Of a stretch of 64,000 nt of DNA, positions 52,000 through 61,721 are shown piece by piece. The translations under genes were made by a program, and so were the position numbers. The stretch is from PGZG01 sp046292765 (GTDB lineage Bacteria; Pseudomonadota; Gammaproteobacteria; Pseudomonadales; Alcanivoracaceae), in NCBI GenBank assembly GCA_046292765.1, contig JBKBQA010000007.1, positions 1 to 64,000 on the forward strand. Direction: 5' to 3'. A model generated the notes under the pieces. The model searched no databases. It saw only the letters and a list, made by a program, of their open reading frames with translations, and was not told the DNA's origin. The first letter of the stretch is position 1; the number at the start of each line of letters is the position of its first letter.

Positions 52000-54105
52000 T
52001 CAGGCCTGGCTGGCTTCGAGCTGGGCTTCTTTCATGGACAGCTTGATCCGGCCACGCTGGTCTACGTCCAGCACCTTGACCTTGATCATGTCGCCTTCCT
52101 TGACGTAGTCGCTGACTTTCTCCACTCGCTCCTGAGCGATCTGGGAAATGTGCAGCAGACCTTCGGTGCCCGGCATGATTTCGACAAAAGCGCCGAAATC
52201 GACAACGCGGGTAACCTTGCCTTCGTAGATTTCACCCACTTCCGGCTCTGCGGTAATGGCTTCAATGCGACGTACCGCATCCAGGGCAGATTCACGGGTC
52301 GCGCCATAGACCTTGATGGTGCCATCGTCGGTAATATCGATGTTGGCGCCAGTGGCCTCGGTCAGCCCCCGGATAGTGGCACCGCCTTTACCAATCACAT
52401 CACGAATTTTCTCGGCATTGATCTTGATGGTGATCAGGGTTGGCGCATTCTCGCTCAGCTCGCTGCGCGAGGCGGAAATGGTTTTCGCCATTTCAGCGAG
52501 AATATGCAGGCGGCCTTCGCGCGCCTGATTCAGAGCCGCTTCCATGATTTCTTCATTGATGGAATCGATCTTGATGTCCATCTGCAGCGCGGTCACGCCA
52601 GCGGCGGTACCGGCCACCTTGAAATCCATGTCGCCGAGGTGATCTTCGTCACCCAGAATATCGGAAATCACCGCAAAGCGGCCATCTTCTTCCTTCACCA
52701 GACCCATGGCGATACCCGCCACCGGGGCTTTCAGCGGCACGCCAGCGTCCATCAGTGCCAGCGAGGCGCCACACACGGATGCCATGGACGACGAACCGTT
52801 TGACTCGGTAATTTCCGAGACCACACGGATCGCATACGGGAAAGTCGCTTCATCCGGCAGCACCGCCTGTACACCGCGGCGGGCAAGACGACCGTGACCG
52901 ATCTCGCGGCGCTTCGGCGTACCGACCATGCCAGTCTCGCCGACACAGTAGGGAGGGAAGTTGTAGTGCAGCATAAATCGGTCGGTGCGCGGACCTTCCA
53001 GAGCATCGATGTTCTGGGCATCACGCATGCCACCCAGCGTAGCAACAACAATGGCCTGGGTTTCGCCGCGAGTGAACAGGGCGGAACCGTGGGCTTTCGG
53101 CAGATAGCCCACGTTTGTTTCAATGCGCCGGACGGTTTTCAGATCGCGGCCATCGATACGCGGCTTGCCGGCAACAATCGCATCACGCACGGTGCGATAC
53201 TCCAGCTCGGAGAATTGGGCAGATACATCGCCCTTCTCAGGAGCCCCTTCTTCACCGGTAACCATATCTGCCAGCAGCGCTTGCTTGATATCGCCGATAC
53301 GGGCATAGCGCTCTTGCTTATCGGTAATGTTGTAAGCTTCGGCCAGCTGGGCGCCAACCTTTGCCTTCACCTGATCATACAGTGCGGTATTGGCCGCAGG
53401 TGCCTGCCACTCCCATTTCGGGGTGCCCACATCAGTGGCGAACTCGTTGATGGCCTTGATCGCGGCCTGCATTTCGATATGGCCGAACAGCACAGCGCCA
53501 AGCATCTGGTCTTCGCTCAGCTCTTTGGCTTCGGACTCAACCATCAGCACGCCTTTCTCGGTGCCTGCCACCACCAGATCCAGAGCGGAAGTCTTGAGCT
53601 CGCTGTAGGTCGGGTTCAATACATACATATCGTCGATGAAGCCGACACGGGCAGCGCCAATCGGGCCGGCAAAAGGAATGCCGGAGATGGCCAGTGCTGC
53701 CGAGGTGCCGAGCATGGCAGCGATATCCGGATCGACATCCTTGCCAGAAGACATGACCGTCGCGATCACCTGAACCTCGTTCATGAAGCCTTCCGGGAAC
53801 AGCGGACGGATCGGGCGATCAATCAGACGGCAGGTCAGGGTCTCTTTCTCGGACGGACGGCCTTCACGCTTGAAGAAACCACCGGGGATACGGCCGGCCG
53901 CGTAGGTCTTTTCCTGATAGTTGACGGTCAGGGGGAAGAAGCTCTTGGTCGGGTCTGCCTGCTTGCGACCAACAACGGTTACAAGCACAGCGGTTTCGCC
54001 GATGGTGACCATAACGGCGCCAGTGGCCTGGCGGGCAACGCGGCCAGTCTCCAACACCACGGTGTCACGGCCGTACTGAAATTCTTTGCGGGTAATATTG
54101 AACAT
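52000..54105 (-). CDS. pnp: Polyribonucleotide nucleotidyltransferase (PNPase)
   Basis: Phosphorolytic 3'-5' exoribonuclease of the degradosome. The 701-residue protein has two RNase PH domains (about 1-230 and 310-550), a KH domain (about 555-615) and an S1 domain (about 622-690). It lies downstream of rpsO with a terminator-like stem between, the usual arrangement in which RNase III cuts and pnp is self-controlled. Confidence 0.97.
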   Translation of the reverse strand: MFNITRKEFQYGRDTVVLETGRVARQATGAVMVTIGETAVLVTVVGRKQADPTKSFFPLTVNYQEKTYAAGRIPGGFFKREGRPSEKETLTCRLIDRPIRPLFPEGFMNEVQVIATVMSSGKDVDPDIAAMLGTSAALAISGIPFAGPIGAARVGFIDDMYVLNPTYSELKTSALDLVVAGTEKGVLMVESEAKELSEDQMLGAVLFGHIEMQAAIKAINEFATDVGTPKWEWQAPAANTALYDQVKAKVGAQLAEAYNITDKQERYARIGDIKQALLADMVTGEEGAPEKGDVSAQFSELEYRTVRDAIVAGKPRIDGRDLKTVRRIETNVGYLPKAHGSALFTRGETQAIVVATLGGMRDAQNIDALEGPRTDRFMLHYNFPPYCVGETGMVGTPKRREIGHGRLARRGVQAVLPDEATFPYAIRVVSEITESNGSSSMASVCGASLALMDAGVPLKAPVAGIAMGLVKEEDGRFAVISDILGDEDHLGDMDFKVAGTAAGVTALQMDIKIDSINEEIMEAALNQAREGRLHILAEMAKTISASRSELSENAPTLITIKINAEKIRDVIGKGGATIRGLTEATGANIDITDDGTIKVYGATRESALDAVRRIEAITAEPEVGEIYEGKVTRVVDFGAFVEIMPGTEGLLHISQIAQERVEKVSDYVKEGDMIKVKVLDVDQRGRIKLSMKEAQLEASQA

Positions 54106-54220
54106 GTTCTCTCTTCTCTCTCTGTTTTCTCGTATTTGCCTGAGGCGTGCGCGCAGAATGATACGCTAACGCCCCCCTTTTTTCACCCGAAAAGGACTTT
54201 CTCCACCCGCCCCAAAACGA

Positions 54221-54246
54221 CAAAAGCCCGGCTAGCCGGGCTTTTG
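54221..54246 (-). terminator. Terminator/attenuator between rpsO and pnp
   Basis: A perfect 12-base-pair inverted repeat (CAAAAGCCCGGC and complement, two-base centre) lies 26 bases after the rpsO stop and about 115 bases before pnp. On the minus strand the stem ends in four T residues. Confidence 0.85.
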
Positions 54247-54272
54247 CGTGATGATCGTGTGGTGCCGGCCGA

Positions 54273-54542
54273 TTAACGACGCAGGCCCAGACGCTCGATC
54301 AGGGTCAGGTAACGCTCACGGTCCTTGCGAGCCAGGTAGTCCAGCAGCTTGCGGCGCTGGTTTACCATGCGGATCAGGCCACGACGGCTGTGGTGATCCT
54401 TCTGGTGCTCCTTGAAGTGACCCTGCAGGTAGTTGATGTTATGGGTCAGCAGGGCAACCTGCACTTCCGGTGAGCCGGTGTCGCCATCCTTGCGGCCATA
54501 TTCCTTCAGCAGGGTGGCTTTCTGTTCTACGGTCAATGCCAT
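54273..54542 (-). CDS. rpsO: 30S ribosomal protein S15
   Basis: An 89-residue primary 16S-binding protein of the small subunit, with the conserved GDTGSPEVQVALLT, HKKDHHSRRGL-like region (here HQKDHHSRRGL) and RRKLLDYL. It is in the order truB-rpsO-pnp seen across Gammaproteobacteria. Confidence 0.98.
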   Translation of the reverse strand: MALTVEQKATLLKEYGRKDGDTGSPEVQVALLTHNINYLQGHFKEHQKDHHSRRGLIRMVNQRRKLLDYLARKDRERYLTLIERLGLRR

Positions 54543-54632
54543 GTTCTTTCTCCAGTTAAATATGCGAATAGAAATTCACGGGCAGCCGCGCATATTTACA
54601 GCTGCCGTGAGGTGCCAGCACCGAAGTGAACT

Positions 54633-55550
54633 TCAGTGCCCGGCGACCAGTCGACGGGGCGCAATACGCCCGTCTTCCAGTATCTCTCCGACCCCCAGAA
54701 AACGTCCTGTGGAGGCCTGAATCAAAGTTACCCAGCCGTCCCGGGGACGGTTACTTGCCATCACCGACTGACCTTGCAACAGGTAGTGGGCTGCGTTGTC
54801 CCCCAATTCGACGGCGGGCCAGTCTGCCACGGCCGTGGATAAAGGCAAGAGCTGTTCGTCGATTGCCTCGAATCCACCCTGCTCCTTCATCGCACCGAGC
54901 TGGTCCAGGGTGAGCATCCGCTCCGCTGGATAGGGTCCGGCGGACAGCCGGCGCAAGGCCTGGACATGGCCGCCGCAGCCGAGCTTCTGGCCGAGGTCCT
55001 CCACCAGCGAGCGAACGTAAGTGCCCTTGGTGCATGCCACCTCGAAATCCAGCTCGTCAGCCCTGACCTCCAGCACGGTGATCCGGTGAATGGTCACCTG
55101 GCGCACCTTGCGCTCGACCTCGATGCCCTGACGGGCCAGCTTGTAGAGCGGTTGACCATTGTGCTTGATGGCCGAAAACATCGACGGGATCTGCTCGATC
55201 TCGCCGACAAACTCCATCAACGCGGCGGTAACGGCGGTGGCATCAGCGGTGACCGGGCTCTGCCGCAATACTTCGCCATCGGCATCACCGGTATCGGTGG
55301 CCACCCCCAGCTTTGCGGTGACCCGATAGCTCTTGTCGGCATCGAGCAAAAATTGACTGAATTTTGTCGCTTCGCCAAAGCAGATCGGCAGCATCCCGGT
55401 GGCAAGTGGATCAAGACTGCCGGTATGACCGGCCTTGGCCGCCGAGAACATCCGCTTGACCACCTGCAGGGCGCCATTGCTGGTAATGCCAGCCGGCTTG
55501 TCGAGCAACAGGATACCGTTGACCTCGCGGCCACGATGACGTTTCGCCAC
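54633..55550 (-). CDS. truB: tRNA pseudouridine(55) synthase
   Basis: Makes the T-loop pseudouridine of tRNAs. The 305-residue protein has the catalytic Asp47 in GSLDPLATG and a C-terminal PUA-like domain (about 245-305). It starts six bases after the rbfA stop. Confidence 0.97.
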   Translation of the reverse strand: MAKRHRGREVNGILLLDKPAGITSNGALQVVKRMFSAAKAGHTGSLDPLATGMLPICFGEATKFSQFLLDADKSYRVTAKLGVATDTGDADGEVLRQSPVTADATAVTAALMEFVGEIEQIPSMFSAIKHNGQPLYKLARQGIEVERKVRQVTIHRITVLEVRADELDFEVACTKGTYVRSLVEDLGQKLGCGGHVQALRRLSAGPYPAERMLTLDQLGAMKEQGGFEAIDEQLLPLSTAVADWPAVELGDNAAHYLLQGQSVMASNRPRDGWVTLIQASTGRFLGVGEILEDGRIAPRRLVAGH

Positions 55551-55556
55551 CTGAGA

Positions 55557-55976
55557 TTACTCCTGATTGAGCGCGTCGTCGTTATCGTCGCGAGCGGGAT
55601 GCATGCTGTCTTCGCGAAGTGCTTGCTGAATCAGCGCCGAGATCTCGCTGGCTCTTTCTGGCAATTCGTCGTAATGGAAGCGGAGCCGGGGCGTGGTGCG
55701 GGTATTCAGCACCTGAGCCAGCTCCGTTCGCAGAAACCCGGCTGCTGCATTCAGTACTGATGCAGCAGCACGGCCCTCCTCCTCACCCTGACCAAGCAGA
55801 GTGAAGTAGACATCCGCCCAGCCCAGATCCTTGGCCACACGGACATCCTGCACCGTGACGTTACCGACGCGCGGATCTTTCATCTGTTCGCGGAACAGGC
55901 GAGCCAGCTCCCGCTGAATGTGATCCGCGATCCTGTCGGTGCGCTTAAAGCCCTGCGGGCGACGGTGTCTGGTCAT
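55557..55976 (-). CDS. rbfA: Ribosome-binding factor A
   Basis: A 139-residue KH-fold protein for late 30S maturation. RVGNVTVQDVRVAKDL and PRLRFHYDELPERA are typical. An acidic tail follows the fold. It lies two bases after the infB stop. Confidence 0.97.
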   Translation of the reverse strand: MTRHRRPQGFKRTDRIADHIQRELARLFREQMKDPRVGNVTVQDVRVAKDLGWADVYFTLLGQGEEEGRAAASVLNAAAGFLRTELAQVLNTRTTPRLRFHYDELPERASEISALIQQALREDSMHPARDDNDDALNQE

Positions 55977-55978
55977 GC

Positions 55979-58708
55979 TCAGATCGACCGCGCGACCTCG
56001 CGCACCTCAAACACTTCGATCTTGTCGCCTTCGCGGACATCGTTGTAGCTCTTCACCGCAAGACCACACTCCATGCCGTTACGCACTTCAGCGACGTCAT
56101 CTTTGAAGCGGCGCAGCGATTCCAGCGAACCTTCGAATACCACCACATCGTCTCGCAGCACGCGAATCGGACGGTTTCGATACAGAGTGCCTTCGATCAC
56201 CATACAACCCGCGACAGCACCGAATTTCGACGAGCGGAACACATCGCGAACCTGGGCCACACCTAGAATTTCCTCTCGACGCTCCGGCGCCAGCAGACCC
56301 GACATCGCCTTTTTCACATCGTCTATCATCTCGTAGATGATCGAGTAGTAACGCAGGTCGATCCCTTCGCGATCACACAGCCGCTTGGCGGCAGCATCGG
56401 CACGAACGTTAAAGCCGAGCAACACACCCTGCGAAGTCATCGCCAGGTTCACGTCAGATTCGTTAATGGCGCCCAGACCACTGCCGACAATGCAGACCCT
56501 TACCTCGTCCGTAGACAAATCGTTCAGCGCACCAATGATCGCTTCGAGCGAGCCACGCACATCGGCCTTGAGAACGATATTGACCTGCTTCTGCTCTGCG
56601 GAGTCCATGGTGGAGAACAGGTTCTCCAGCTTGGATGCCTGCTGGCGCTTGAGTTTGGTATCACGCTCGCGGGCCTGACGGGACTCGGCCACTTCGCGGG
56701 CCTTGCGCTCATCGGGCACCACCAGAAACTGCTCACCGGCATCCGGCGCGCCATCCAAACCGAGCACTTCCACCGGAATCGAGGGTCCTGCCGACTTGAT
56801 CGGCTGGCCGTTCTCGTCATTCATGGCGCGGACACGACCGAAGGTGCCACCGGCCAGCAAGATGTCGCCAATCTTCAGCTCACCTTCCTGAATCAGCACG
56901 GAAGCGACCGCTCCGCGACCTTTCTCAATGCGGGATTCGATCACCACGCCGCGAGCAGCGCCGGTATCTATGGATTGCAGCTCAAGCAGCTCCGCCTGGA
57001 CCAGAATCGCATCAAGCAAATCATCTACGCCCATGCCGCTATGCGCGGAGACGTAACGGAACTGGTAGTCGCCGCCCCACTCTTCCGAGATTACCTCGCG
57101 CTGGGATAGCTCGCTCTTGACCCGTTCCGGATCAGCGCTTTCCTTGTCCATCTTGTTGACGGCAATAATGATCGGCACGCCGGCGGCTCTGGCGTGATTG
57201 ATCGCCTCTTCCGTCTGCGGCATCACGCCGTCATCGGCAGCGACCACAATGACGACGATATCGGTGGCCTTGGCACCACGGGCGCGCATGGCGGTAAAGG
57301 CCGCATGCCCCGGCGTATCAAGGAAGGTGATCATGCCCTTGTCGGTGGTCACATGGTACGCACCGATATGCTGGGTAATCCCGCCTGCCTCGCCTTCGGC
57401 AACCTTGGCCCGGCGGATGTAGTCCAGCAGCGACGTCTTGCCATGGTCTACATGGCCCATGATGGTGACAACAGGCGCGCGCGGACGCTTCTCGCCTGCC
57501 ATCGGCACCAGACTGGCCAGATCATCTTCCAGCGCCTCATGGGTGTCTTTGACCGGTTTGGGCGTATGACCCATTTCCTCGACCAGCAGCACCGCTGTCT
57601 CCTGATCGATATGCTGGTTAACAGTGGCCATCTCGCCCATCTGCATCAACGCCTTCAGCACTTCGCGGGCTTTCACACTCATGCGCTGGGCGAGATCTGC
57701 CACGGTGATGGTTTCCGGAATTTCAACTTCGTATACCATTTTTTCCGTCGGGCTCTTGAAGCCATGTTGCTTGTGGAACGAACTCTTCATCTGGCCATGA
57801 GCGACCACCGGCATACTGCCTTCTCGCTCCTTACCACCGGGCTTGCGACGGCGGCGCTTGGAGGTACGCTCTTCATCACGCCAGCTCGCCTCCATAGCCT
57901 CGACAACGATGCCGGCACCGGAGTCATCCTCTTCCTCGCGGGGCTGCTCCTCACCGGAGCCTCGGCTCTCGAGCTCGGCGGCCAGTCGCCGCGCTTCCTC
58001 GGCGGTCTTGCGAGCGGCCTCTTCCTCCGCCTTGCGACGGTTCTCGGCTTCAACCTTACGACGCGCTTCGTCAGCCTCGCGTTTCCGCTTCTCCTCGGCC
58101 TCACGCTCGGCGCGCTCCTCCGGGGTTTCATTGATTTTTTCTTCGGCCTTTTTGCTGCCGCCCGCTTTCGGCACATGCAGACGCTTGGCTTTTTCTTCGG
58201 CCGCTTTGCGGGCGCGCTCTTCCGCTTCCTGCAGGGCTTCCGGACTCATTGCCGCCCGTTCAGCATCCTCGCGCTGACGTCGCGCTGCTTCGTCATCCGC
58301 CTTGCGACGGGCTTCCTCTGCAGCCTTGCGGGCCACCTCTTCTGCGGCAAGACGCTCAGTCTCGAGACGCTCTGCTTCTTCGCGCTCGCGAGCCTCTGCT
58401 TCCAGCACCTCACGTTTCACGTAGGTGCGCTTCTGACGCACTTCAACCGCCACGGTCTTGGCCTTGCCGGACGTGCCGGTGGTCTTGATCGTGGTGGTGG
58501 TTTTGCGCTGCAGGGTGATTTTCTTCGGCTCAGTATCGGCCGCGCCGTGGGACTTGCGAAGATGGGAAAGAAGCTGCTGCTTCTGCTCATCGGAAACACC
58601 ATCATCCGCACCAACGTGCGGCAACCCCGCGTCACGCATTTGCGTGAGCAGGGTATCCACCGGAGTTCCCACCAGTTCTGCCAGCTTCTTAACCGTCGTC
58701 TCTGCCAT
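55979..58708 (-). CDS. infB: Translation initiation factor IF-2
   Basis: A 909-residue GTPase that brings fMet-tRNA to the 30S subunit. An IF2N domain (1-50) is followed by a long Glu/Arg/Ala-rich linker (about 95-260), a second IF2N domain (about 330-385), the GTP-binding domain with GHVDHGKTS (about 415-423) and NKMD, and domains II-IV. The linker length is normal for this group. Confidence 0.98.
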   Translation of the reverse strand: MAETTVKKLAELVGTPVDTLLTQMRDAGLPHVGADDGVSDEQKQQLLSHLRKSHGAADTEPKKITLQRKTTTTIKTTGTSGKAKTVAVEVRQKRTYVKREVLEAEAREREEAERLETERLAAEEVARKAAEEARRKADDEAARRQREDAERAAMSPEALQEAEERARKAAEEKAKRLHVPKAGGSKKAEEKINETPEERAEREAEEKRKREADEARRKVEAENRRKAEEEAARKTAEEARRLAAELESRGSGEEQPREEEDDSGAGIVVEAMEASWRDEERTSKRRRRKPGGKEREGSMPVVAHGQMKSSFHKQHGFKSPTEKMVYEVEIPETITVADLAQRMSVKAREVLKALMQMGEMATVNQHIDQETAVLLVEEMGHTPKPVKDTHEALEDDLASLVPMAGEKRPRAPVVTIMGHVDHGKTSLLDYIRRAKVAEGEAGGITQHIGAYHVTTDKGMITFLDTPGHAAFTAMRARGAKATDIVVIVVAADDGVMPQTEEAINHARAAGVPIIIAVNKMDKESADPERVKSELSQREVISEEWGGDYQFRYVSAHSGMGVDDLLDAILVQAELLELQSIDTGAARGVVIESRIEKGRGAVASVLIQEGELKIGDILLAGGTFGRVRAMNDENGQPIKSAGPSIPVEVLGLDGAPDAGEQFLVVPDERKAREVAESRQARERDTKLKRQQASKLENLFSTMDSAEQKQVNIVLKADVRGSLEAIIGALNDLSTDEVRVCIVGSGLGAINESDVNLAMTSQGVLLGFNVRADAAAKRLCDREGIDLRYYSIIYEMIDDVKKAMSGLLAPERREEILGVAQVRDVFRSSKFGAVAGCMVIEGTLYRNRPIRVLRDDVVVFEGSLESLRRFKDDVAEVRNGMECGLAVKSYNDVREGDKIEVFEVREVARSI

Positions 58709-58759
58709 ACCTTAACCTTGCTCCTGTTCGTTTCGTCACTTACCGGGCCGTACTACGCA

Positions 58760-60271
58760 TTATTGGCCGGCAGCTTCCTCACCTTCGAACCAGGGCGCGC
58801 GTGCCGTCATGATCAATGCGGCAGCACGTTGCTCATCCATCCCGTTAATTTCCATCAGGTCATCCACAGCCTGCTCGGCCAGATCTTCCATGGTGACAAT
58901 ACCGCGCGAAGCCAGCTCTACAGCGAGCTTGCGGTCCATGCCTTCCATATTGAGCAGATCGTCAGCTGGTGCGGCATGTTCAAGCTGCTCTTCCGACGCC
59001 AGCGCACGGGTCAGCAACACGTCCTTGGCACGCTGACGAAGCGCTTCGACAATCTCTTCATCGAAGCCGTCGATGCCGAGCATCTCTTCCACCGGCACAT
59101 AGGCGACTTCTTCGATGGTGGTAAAGCCCTCAGCCACCAGCACTTCGGCGATGTCCTCGTCCACATCCAGCTCACGAATAAACACGTCCATGGACTGCTG
59201 GGCTTCTTCTTCCTGCTTTTCCTGGGCCTTATCCAGCGTCATCACGTTCAGCTCCCAGCCAGTCAGCTCGGAGGCAAGACGGATATTTTGACCACCACGG
59301 CCAATGGCCTGAGCCAGCGCAGACTCATCTTCTACCGCCACATCCATCGAGTGCTTGTCTTCGTCGACAACGATAGAAGCCACTTCGGCAGGCTGCATGG
59401 CATTGATAACGAGCTGGGCGGGGTTGTCATCCCACTGAATAATATCGACACGCTCACCGGCCAGCTCATTGGAAACGGCCTGTACGCGGGCTCCGCGCAT
59501 ACCAACACAGGCACCGATCGGATCAATGCGCTGGTCGTTGGTCTTGACGGCAATCTTGGCGCGGGCACCCGGATCTCGGGCAGCACCCTTGATCTCGATC
59601 AGCTCCTCGCCGATTTCCGGCACTTCAATCTTGAACAGCTCAATCAGCATTTCGGGACAGGCGCGGCTGGCAAACAACTGCGGGCCGCGATTTTCTTCAT
59701 TCACGCCAAGCAGGTACGCGCGCAGACGGTCATTTTGACGAACCATCTCGCGCGGGATCATGTGCTCGCGGGTAATCAGGGCCTCGGCATTGCCGCCGAG
59801 ATCAAGAATAATGCTATCGCGAGTCACTTTCTTGACGATGCCGCTGATCAGCTCGCCGATCCTCGGGCGGTATTCTTCTACGATCTGCGCACGTTCGGCT
59901 TCGCGCACCTTCTGCACGATGACCTGCTTGGCCGCCTGGGCACCAATACGGCCAAAGGCGACCGACTCCACTTCCTCTTCCCAGATATCGCCGAGGTTGA
60001 GGTTGGAATCCTTCTCGTGAGCCTCATCCAGCGTCAACTGACGACCGAATTCATACAGTTCCTCGTCCGGCACCACGTGCCAGACCCGGAAGGAGCGATA
60101 GTCGCCCGTCGCGCGGTCAATCCTGACGCGAATTTCAACGTCTTCCTCTTCATTGAAACGCTTGCGCGTCGCCGCTGCCAGAGCAAGCTCAATGGCCTCG
60201 AAAATAACGTCACGGCTGACGCCTTTTTCGTTCGATACAGATTCAGCAACCAACAGGATTTCTTTGTTCAT
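58760..60271 (-). CDS. nusA: Transcription termination/antitermination factor NusA
   Basis: A 503-residue RNA polymerase-binding protein: N-terminal domain (1-125), S1 (about 135-200), two KH domains (about 230-345) and two C-terminal acidic helix-hairpin-helix repeats (about 365-500). AAAGG lies seven bases before the ATG; a frame back to 60319 is not conserved. It also serves rRNA antitermination through boxA-type leaders. Confidence 0.97.
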   Translation of the reverse strand: MNKEILLVAESVSNEKGVSRDVIFEAIELALAAATRKRFNEEEDVEIRVRIDRATGDYRSFRVWHVVPDEELYEFGRQLTLDEAHEKDSNLNLGDIWEEEVESVAFGRIGAQAAKQVIVQKVREAERAQIVEEYRPRIGELISGIVKKVTRDSIILDLGGNAEALITREHMIPREMVRQNDRLRAYLLGVNEENRGPQLFASRACPEMLIELFKIEVPEIGEELIEIKGAARDPGARAKIAVKTNDQRIDPIGACVGMRGARVQAVSNELAGERVDIIQWDDNPAQLVINAMQPAEVASIVVDEDKHSMDVAVEDESALAQAIGRGGQNIRLASELTGWELNVMTLDKAQEKQEEEAQQSMDVFIRELDVDEDIAEVLVAEGFTTIEEVAYVPVEEMLGIDGFDEEIVEALRQRAKDVLLTRALASEEQLEHAAPADDLLNMEGMDRKLAVELASRGIVTMEDLAEQAVDDLMEINGMDEQRAAALIMTARAPWFEGEEAAGQ

Positions 60272-60322
60272 GGCCAAGCCTTTACAAAGACAAACAGTCC
60301 CTTGACGACACCGGGTCAAAAA

Positions 60323-60781
60323 TCAGTCGTATTTCGCGACCAGATTTGCCCGATCCACCTGTGCGAATGGCACCCGCAGGGCCTCGCCTTTCACGTCCAA
60401 CAGCACCTCATCGCCTTCTATGGCAGTGAGCGTAGCTGTCAGACGCCGCTTGCCGGCCACCGGGGCCAGCAGGCGTATCTGGATGTCCTCGCCGAGGTAA
60501 CGAGCCCACTGCTCAAGCGTGAACAGCGGCCGCTCCATACCCGGCGACGACACTTCAAGATTATATTCACCGGGAATCGGGTCCTCGACATCGAGCACAC
60601 CACTCACCTGATGACTCACCAGCGCGCAATCATCAACGCTGACGCCTTCCTCGTCTCGGTCGATAAAGACACGCAGCGTAGCACCGCGACCCTGAATATA
60701 CTCAAGGCCCCAGAACTCATAGCCGAGGCTTTCCACCACCGGCTGCAGCATTGCCTGAATCTCATCGCTTCTGCGTGACAC
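60323..60781 (-). CDS. rimP: Ribosome maturation factor RimP
   Basis: A 152-residue factor for 30S assembly. The sequence LGYEFWGLEY, LRVFIDRDEGV-like LRVFIDRDEEG and SPGMERPLF are typical. Translation starts at GTG behind GGTGAG; this gives the family length, while the next ATG would remove eleven conserved residues. It is the first protein gene after the initiator tRNA, as in E. coli metY-rimP-nusA. Confidence 0.95.
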   Translation of the reverse strand: MSRRSDEIQAMLQPVVESLGYEFWGLEYIQGRGATLRVFIDRDEEGVSVDDCALVSHQVSGVLDVEDPIPGEYNLEVSSPGMERPLFTLEQWARYLGEDIQIRLLAPVAGKRRLTATLTAIEGDEVLLDVKGEALRVPFAQVDRANLVAKYD

Positions 60782-60805
60782 GTCTCACCCAACCGCACAA
60801 ACAAA

Positions 60806-60826
60806 AAATGGGCGCAACGCCCATTT
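60806..60826 (-). terminator. Terminator-like hairpin upstream of rimP
   Basis: A nine-base-pair stem (AAATGGGCG / CGCCCATTT) with a three-base loop, followed on the minus strand by six T residues. It lies 24 bases before the rimP start, so it probably attenuates readthrough into rimP. Confidence 0.8.
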
Positions 60827-60865
60827 CACGTTGCGAACCTGCTGCCTGAGGCAGCCGGCCCGCAA

Positions 60866-60893
60866 GACAAAAAAGCCCCTGAAAAGGGGCTTT
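60866..60893 (-). terminator. Terminator after the initiator tRNA
   Basis: An eight-base-pair stem (AAAGCCCC / GGGGCTTT) followed on the minus strand by a T tract. It is the first of two hairpins in series between tRNA-fMet and rimP. Confidence 0.85.
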
Positions 60894-60940
60894 GGTAATA
60901 CCAGGCCGCCTGCCAAACAGAACCGCAGACTTCCTCTGTT

Positions 60941-61017
<77 letters not shown>

Positions 61018-61092
61018 ACTTAACTTGATGCCGTTTTTACGCCCCGCATCGGGCGGTTTTGATTGCGGATGCGCATCCGAATCAGGTGCCGC

Positions 61093-61121
61093 ACTATAGT
61101 GAGGTGACTCTGGGCTGTCAA
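61093..61121 (-). promoter_or_regulatory. Promoter of the metY-rimP-nusA operon
   Basis: On the minus strand a perfect -35 TTGACA (61116-61121) and -10 TATAGT (61093-61098) with 17-base spacing lie about 75 bases before the tRNA. A 14-base palindrome CGGATGCGCATCCG follows at 61066-61079. Confidence 0.85.
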
Positions 61122-61191
61122 TGTAAATCAGGCCATCCGCCGACAAACAACTGACCGGAACACACCCTGCGCACATCCATGAGCACAACAA

Positions 61192-61216
61192 AAAAGGCGT
61201 CCACGGGACGCCTTTT
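61192..61216 (-). terminator. Terminator of the secG-tRNA-Leu transcript
   Basis: An eleven-base-pair perfect stem (AAAAGGCGTCC / GGACGCCTTTT) with a three-base loop, ending on the minus strand in T residues, directly after tRNA-Leu. Confidence 0.9.
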
Positions 61217-61221
61217 CAGAT

Positions 61222-61307
61222 TGGTGCCGAAGGCCGGACTCGAACCGGCACGGGCTATGCCCACTACCCCCTCAAGATAGCGTGTCTACCAATTTCACCA
61301 CTTCGGC
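61222..61307 (-). tRNA. tRNA-Leu (anticodon GAG)
   Basis: An 86-base class II tRNA with a long variable arm and encoded CCA. The anticodon loop TTGAGGG gives GAG, reading CTC and CTT leucine codons. It begins seven bases after the secG stop, so it is processed from the secG transcript. The same secG/tRNA-Leu/tRNA-Met order occurs in Pseudomonas. Confidence 0.95.
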
Positions 61308-61314
61308 TTGTCGC

Positions 61315-61707
61315 TTACTCCACTACCGGGACGTCGGCAGCCGGCGATTCTACATCAACCTGCGGCACGTCGGCAGCGTTTTCTTCAAACACCGGGAATC
61401 CGCCCTCAATCTGCGGAATTTCCATTTGCTCCTGCACTTTCTGCAGCGCCGGCAGCAGCTCGCTGTCAGCACTGACCTGCTGACGCGCCTGCCAAGCCAG
61501 CGCCAGACTGGTGAGCATGAACACCGCAGCCAGAATGGCCGTGGTCCTCGTAAGGAAGTTGGCCGCGCCGGCACTGCCGAAGAAGCTTTGCGAACCACCG
61601 CCGCCAAAAGAGGCGCCGGCATCCGCGCCTTTGCCATGCTGAATCAGCACCAGACCAATGAGGCCGAGGGCCGTCAGTACATGCACAACGTGAAGAAGGA
61701 TATCCAT
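61315..61707 (-). CDS. secG: Protein translocase subunit SecG
   Basis: A 130-residue inner-membrane subunit of SecYEG with two helices and the conserved VLIQHGKGADAGASFGGG loop. A longer than usual acidic C-terminal tail (about 50 residues) follows the second helix. The ATG fits the conserved MDILLHVVHVLTALGL-like start; the frame back to 61743 lies in tpiA. Confidence 0.95.
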   Translation of the reverse strand: MDILLHVVHVLTALGLIGLVLIQHGKGADAGASFGGGGSQSFFGSAGAANFLTRTTAILAAVFMLTSLALAWQARQQVSADSELLPALQKVQEQMEIPQIEGGFPVFEENAADVPQVDVESPAADVPVVE

Positions 61708-61721
61708 GACTGTCCGTATTG

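Noticed and set aside
57194..60778. A 1194-residue open frame opposite infB, nusA and rimP
   Set aside because: It is the reverse shadow of three highly conserved genes; its sequence is low-complexity and has no family resemblance.
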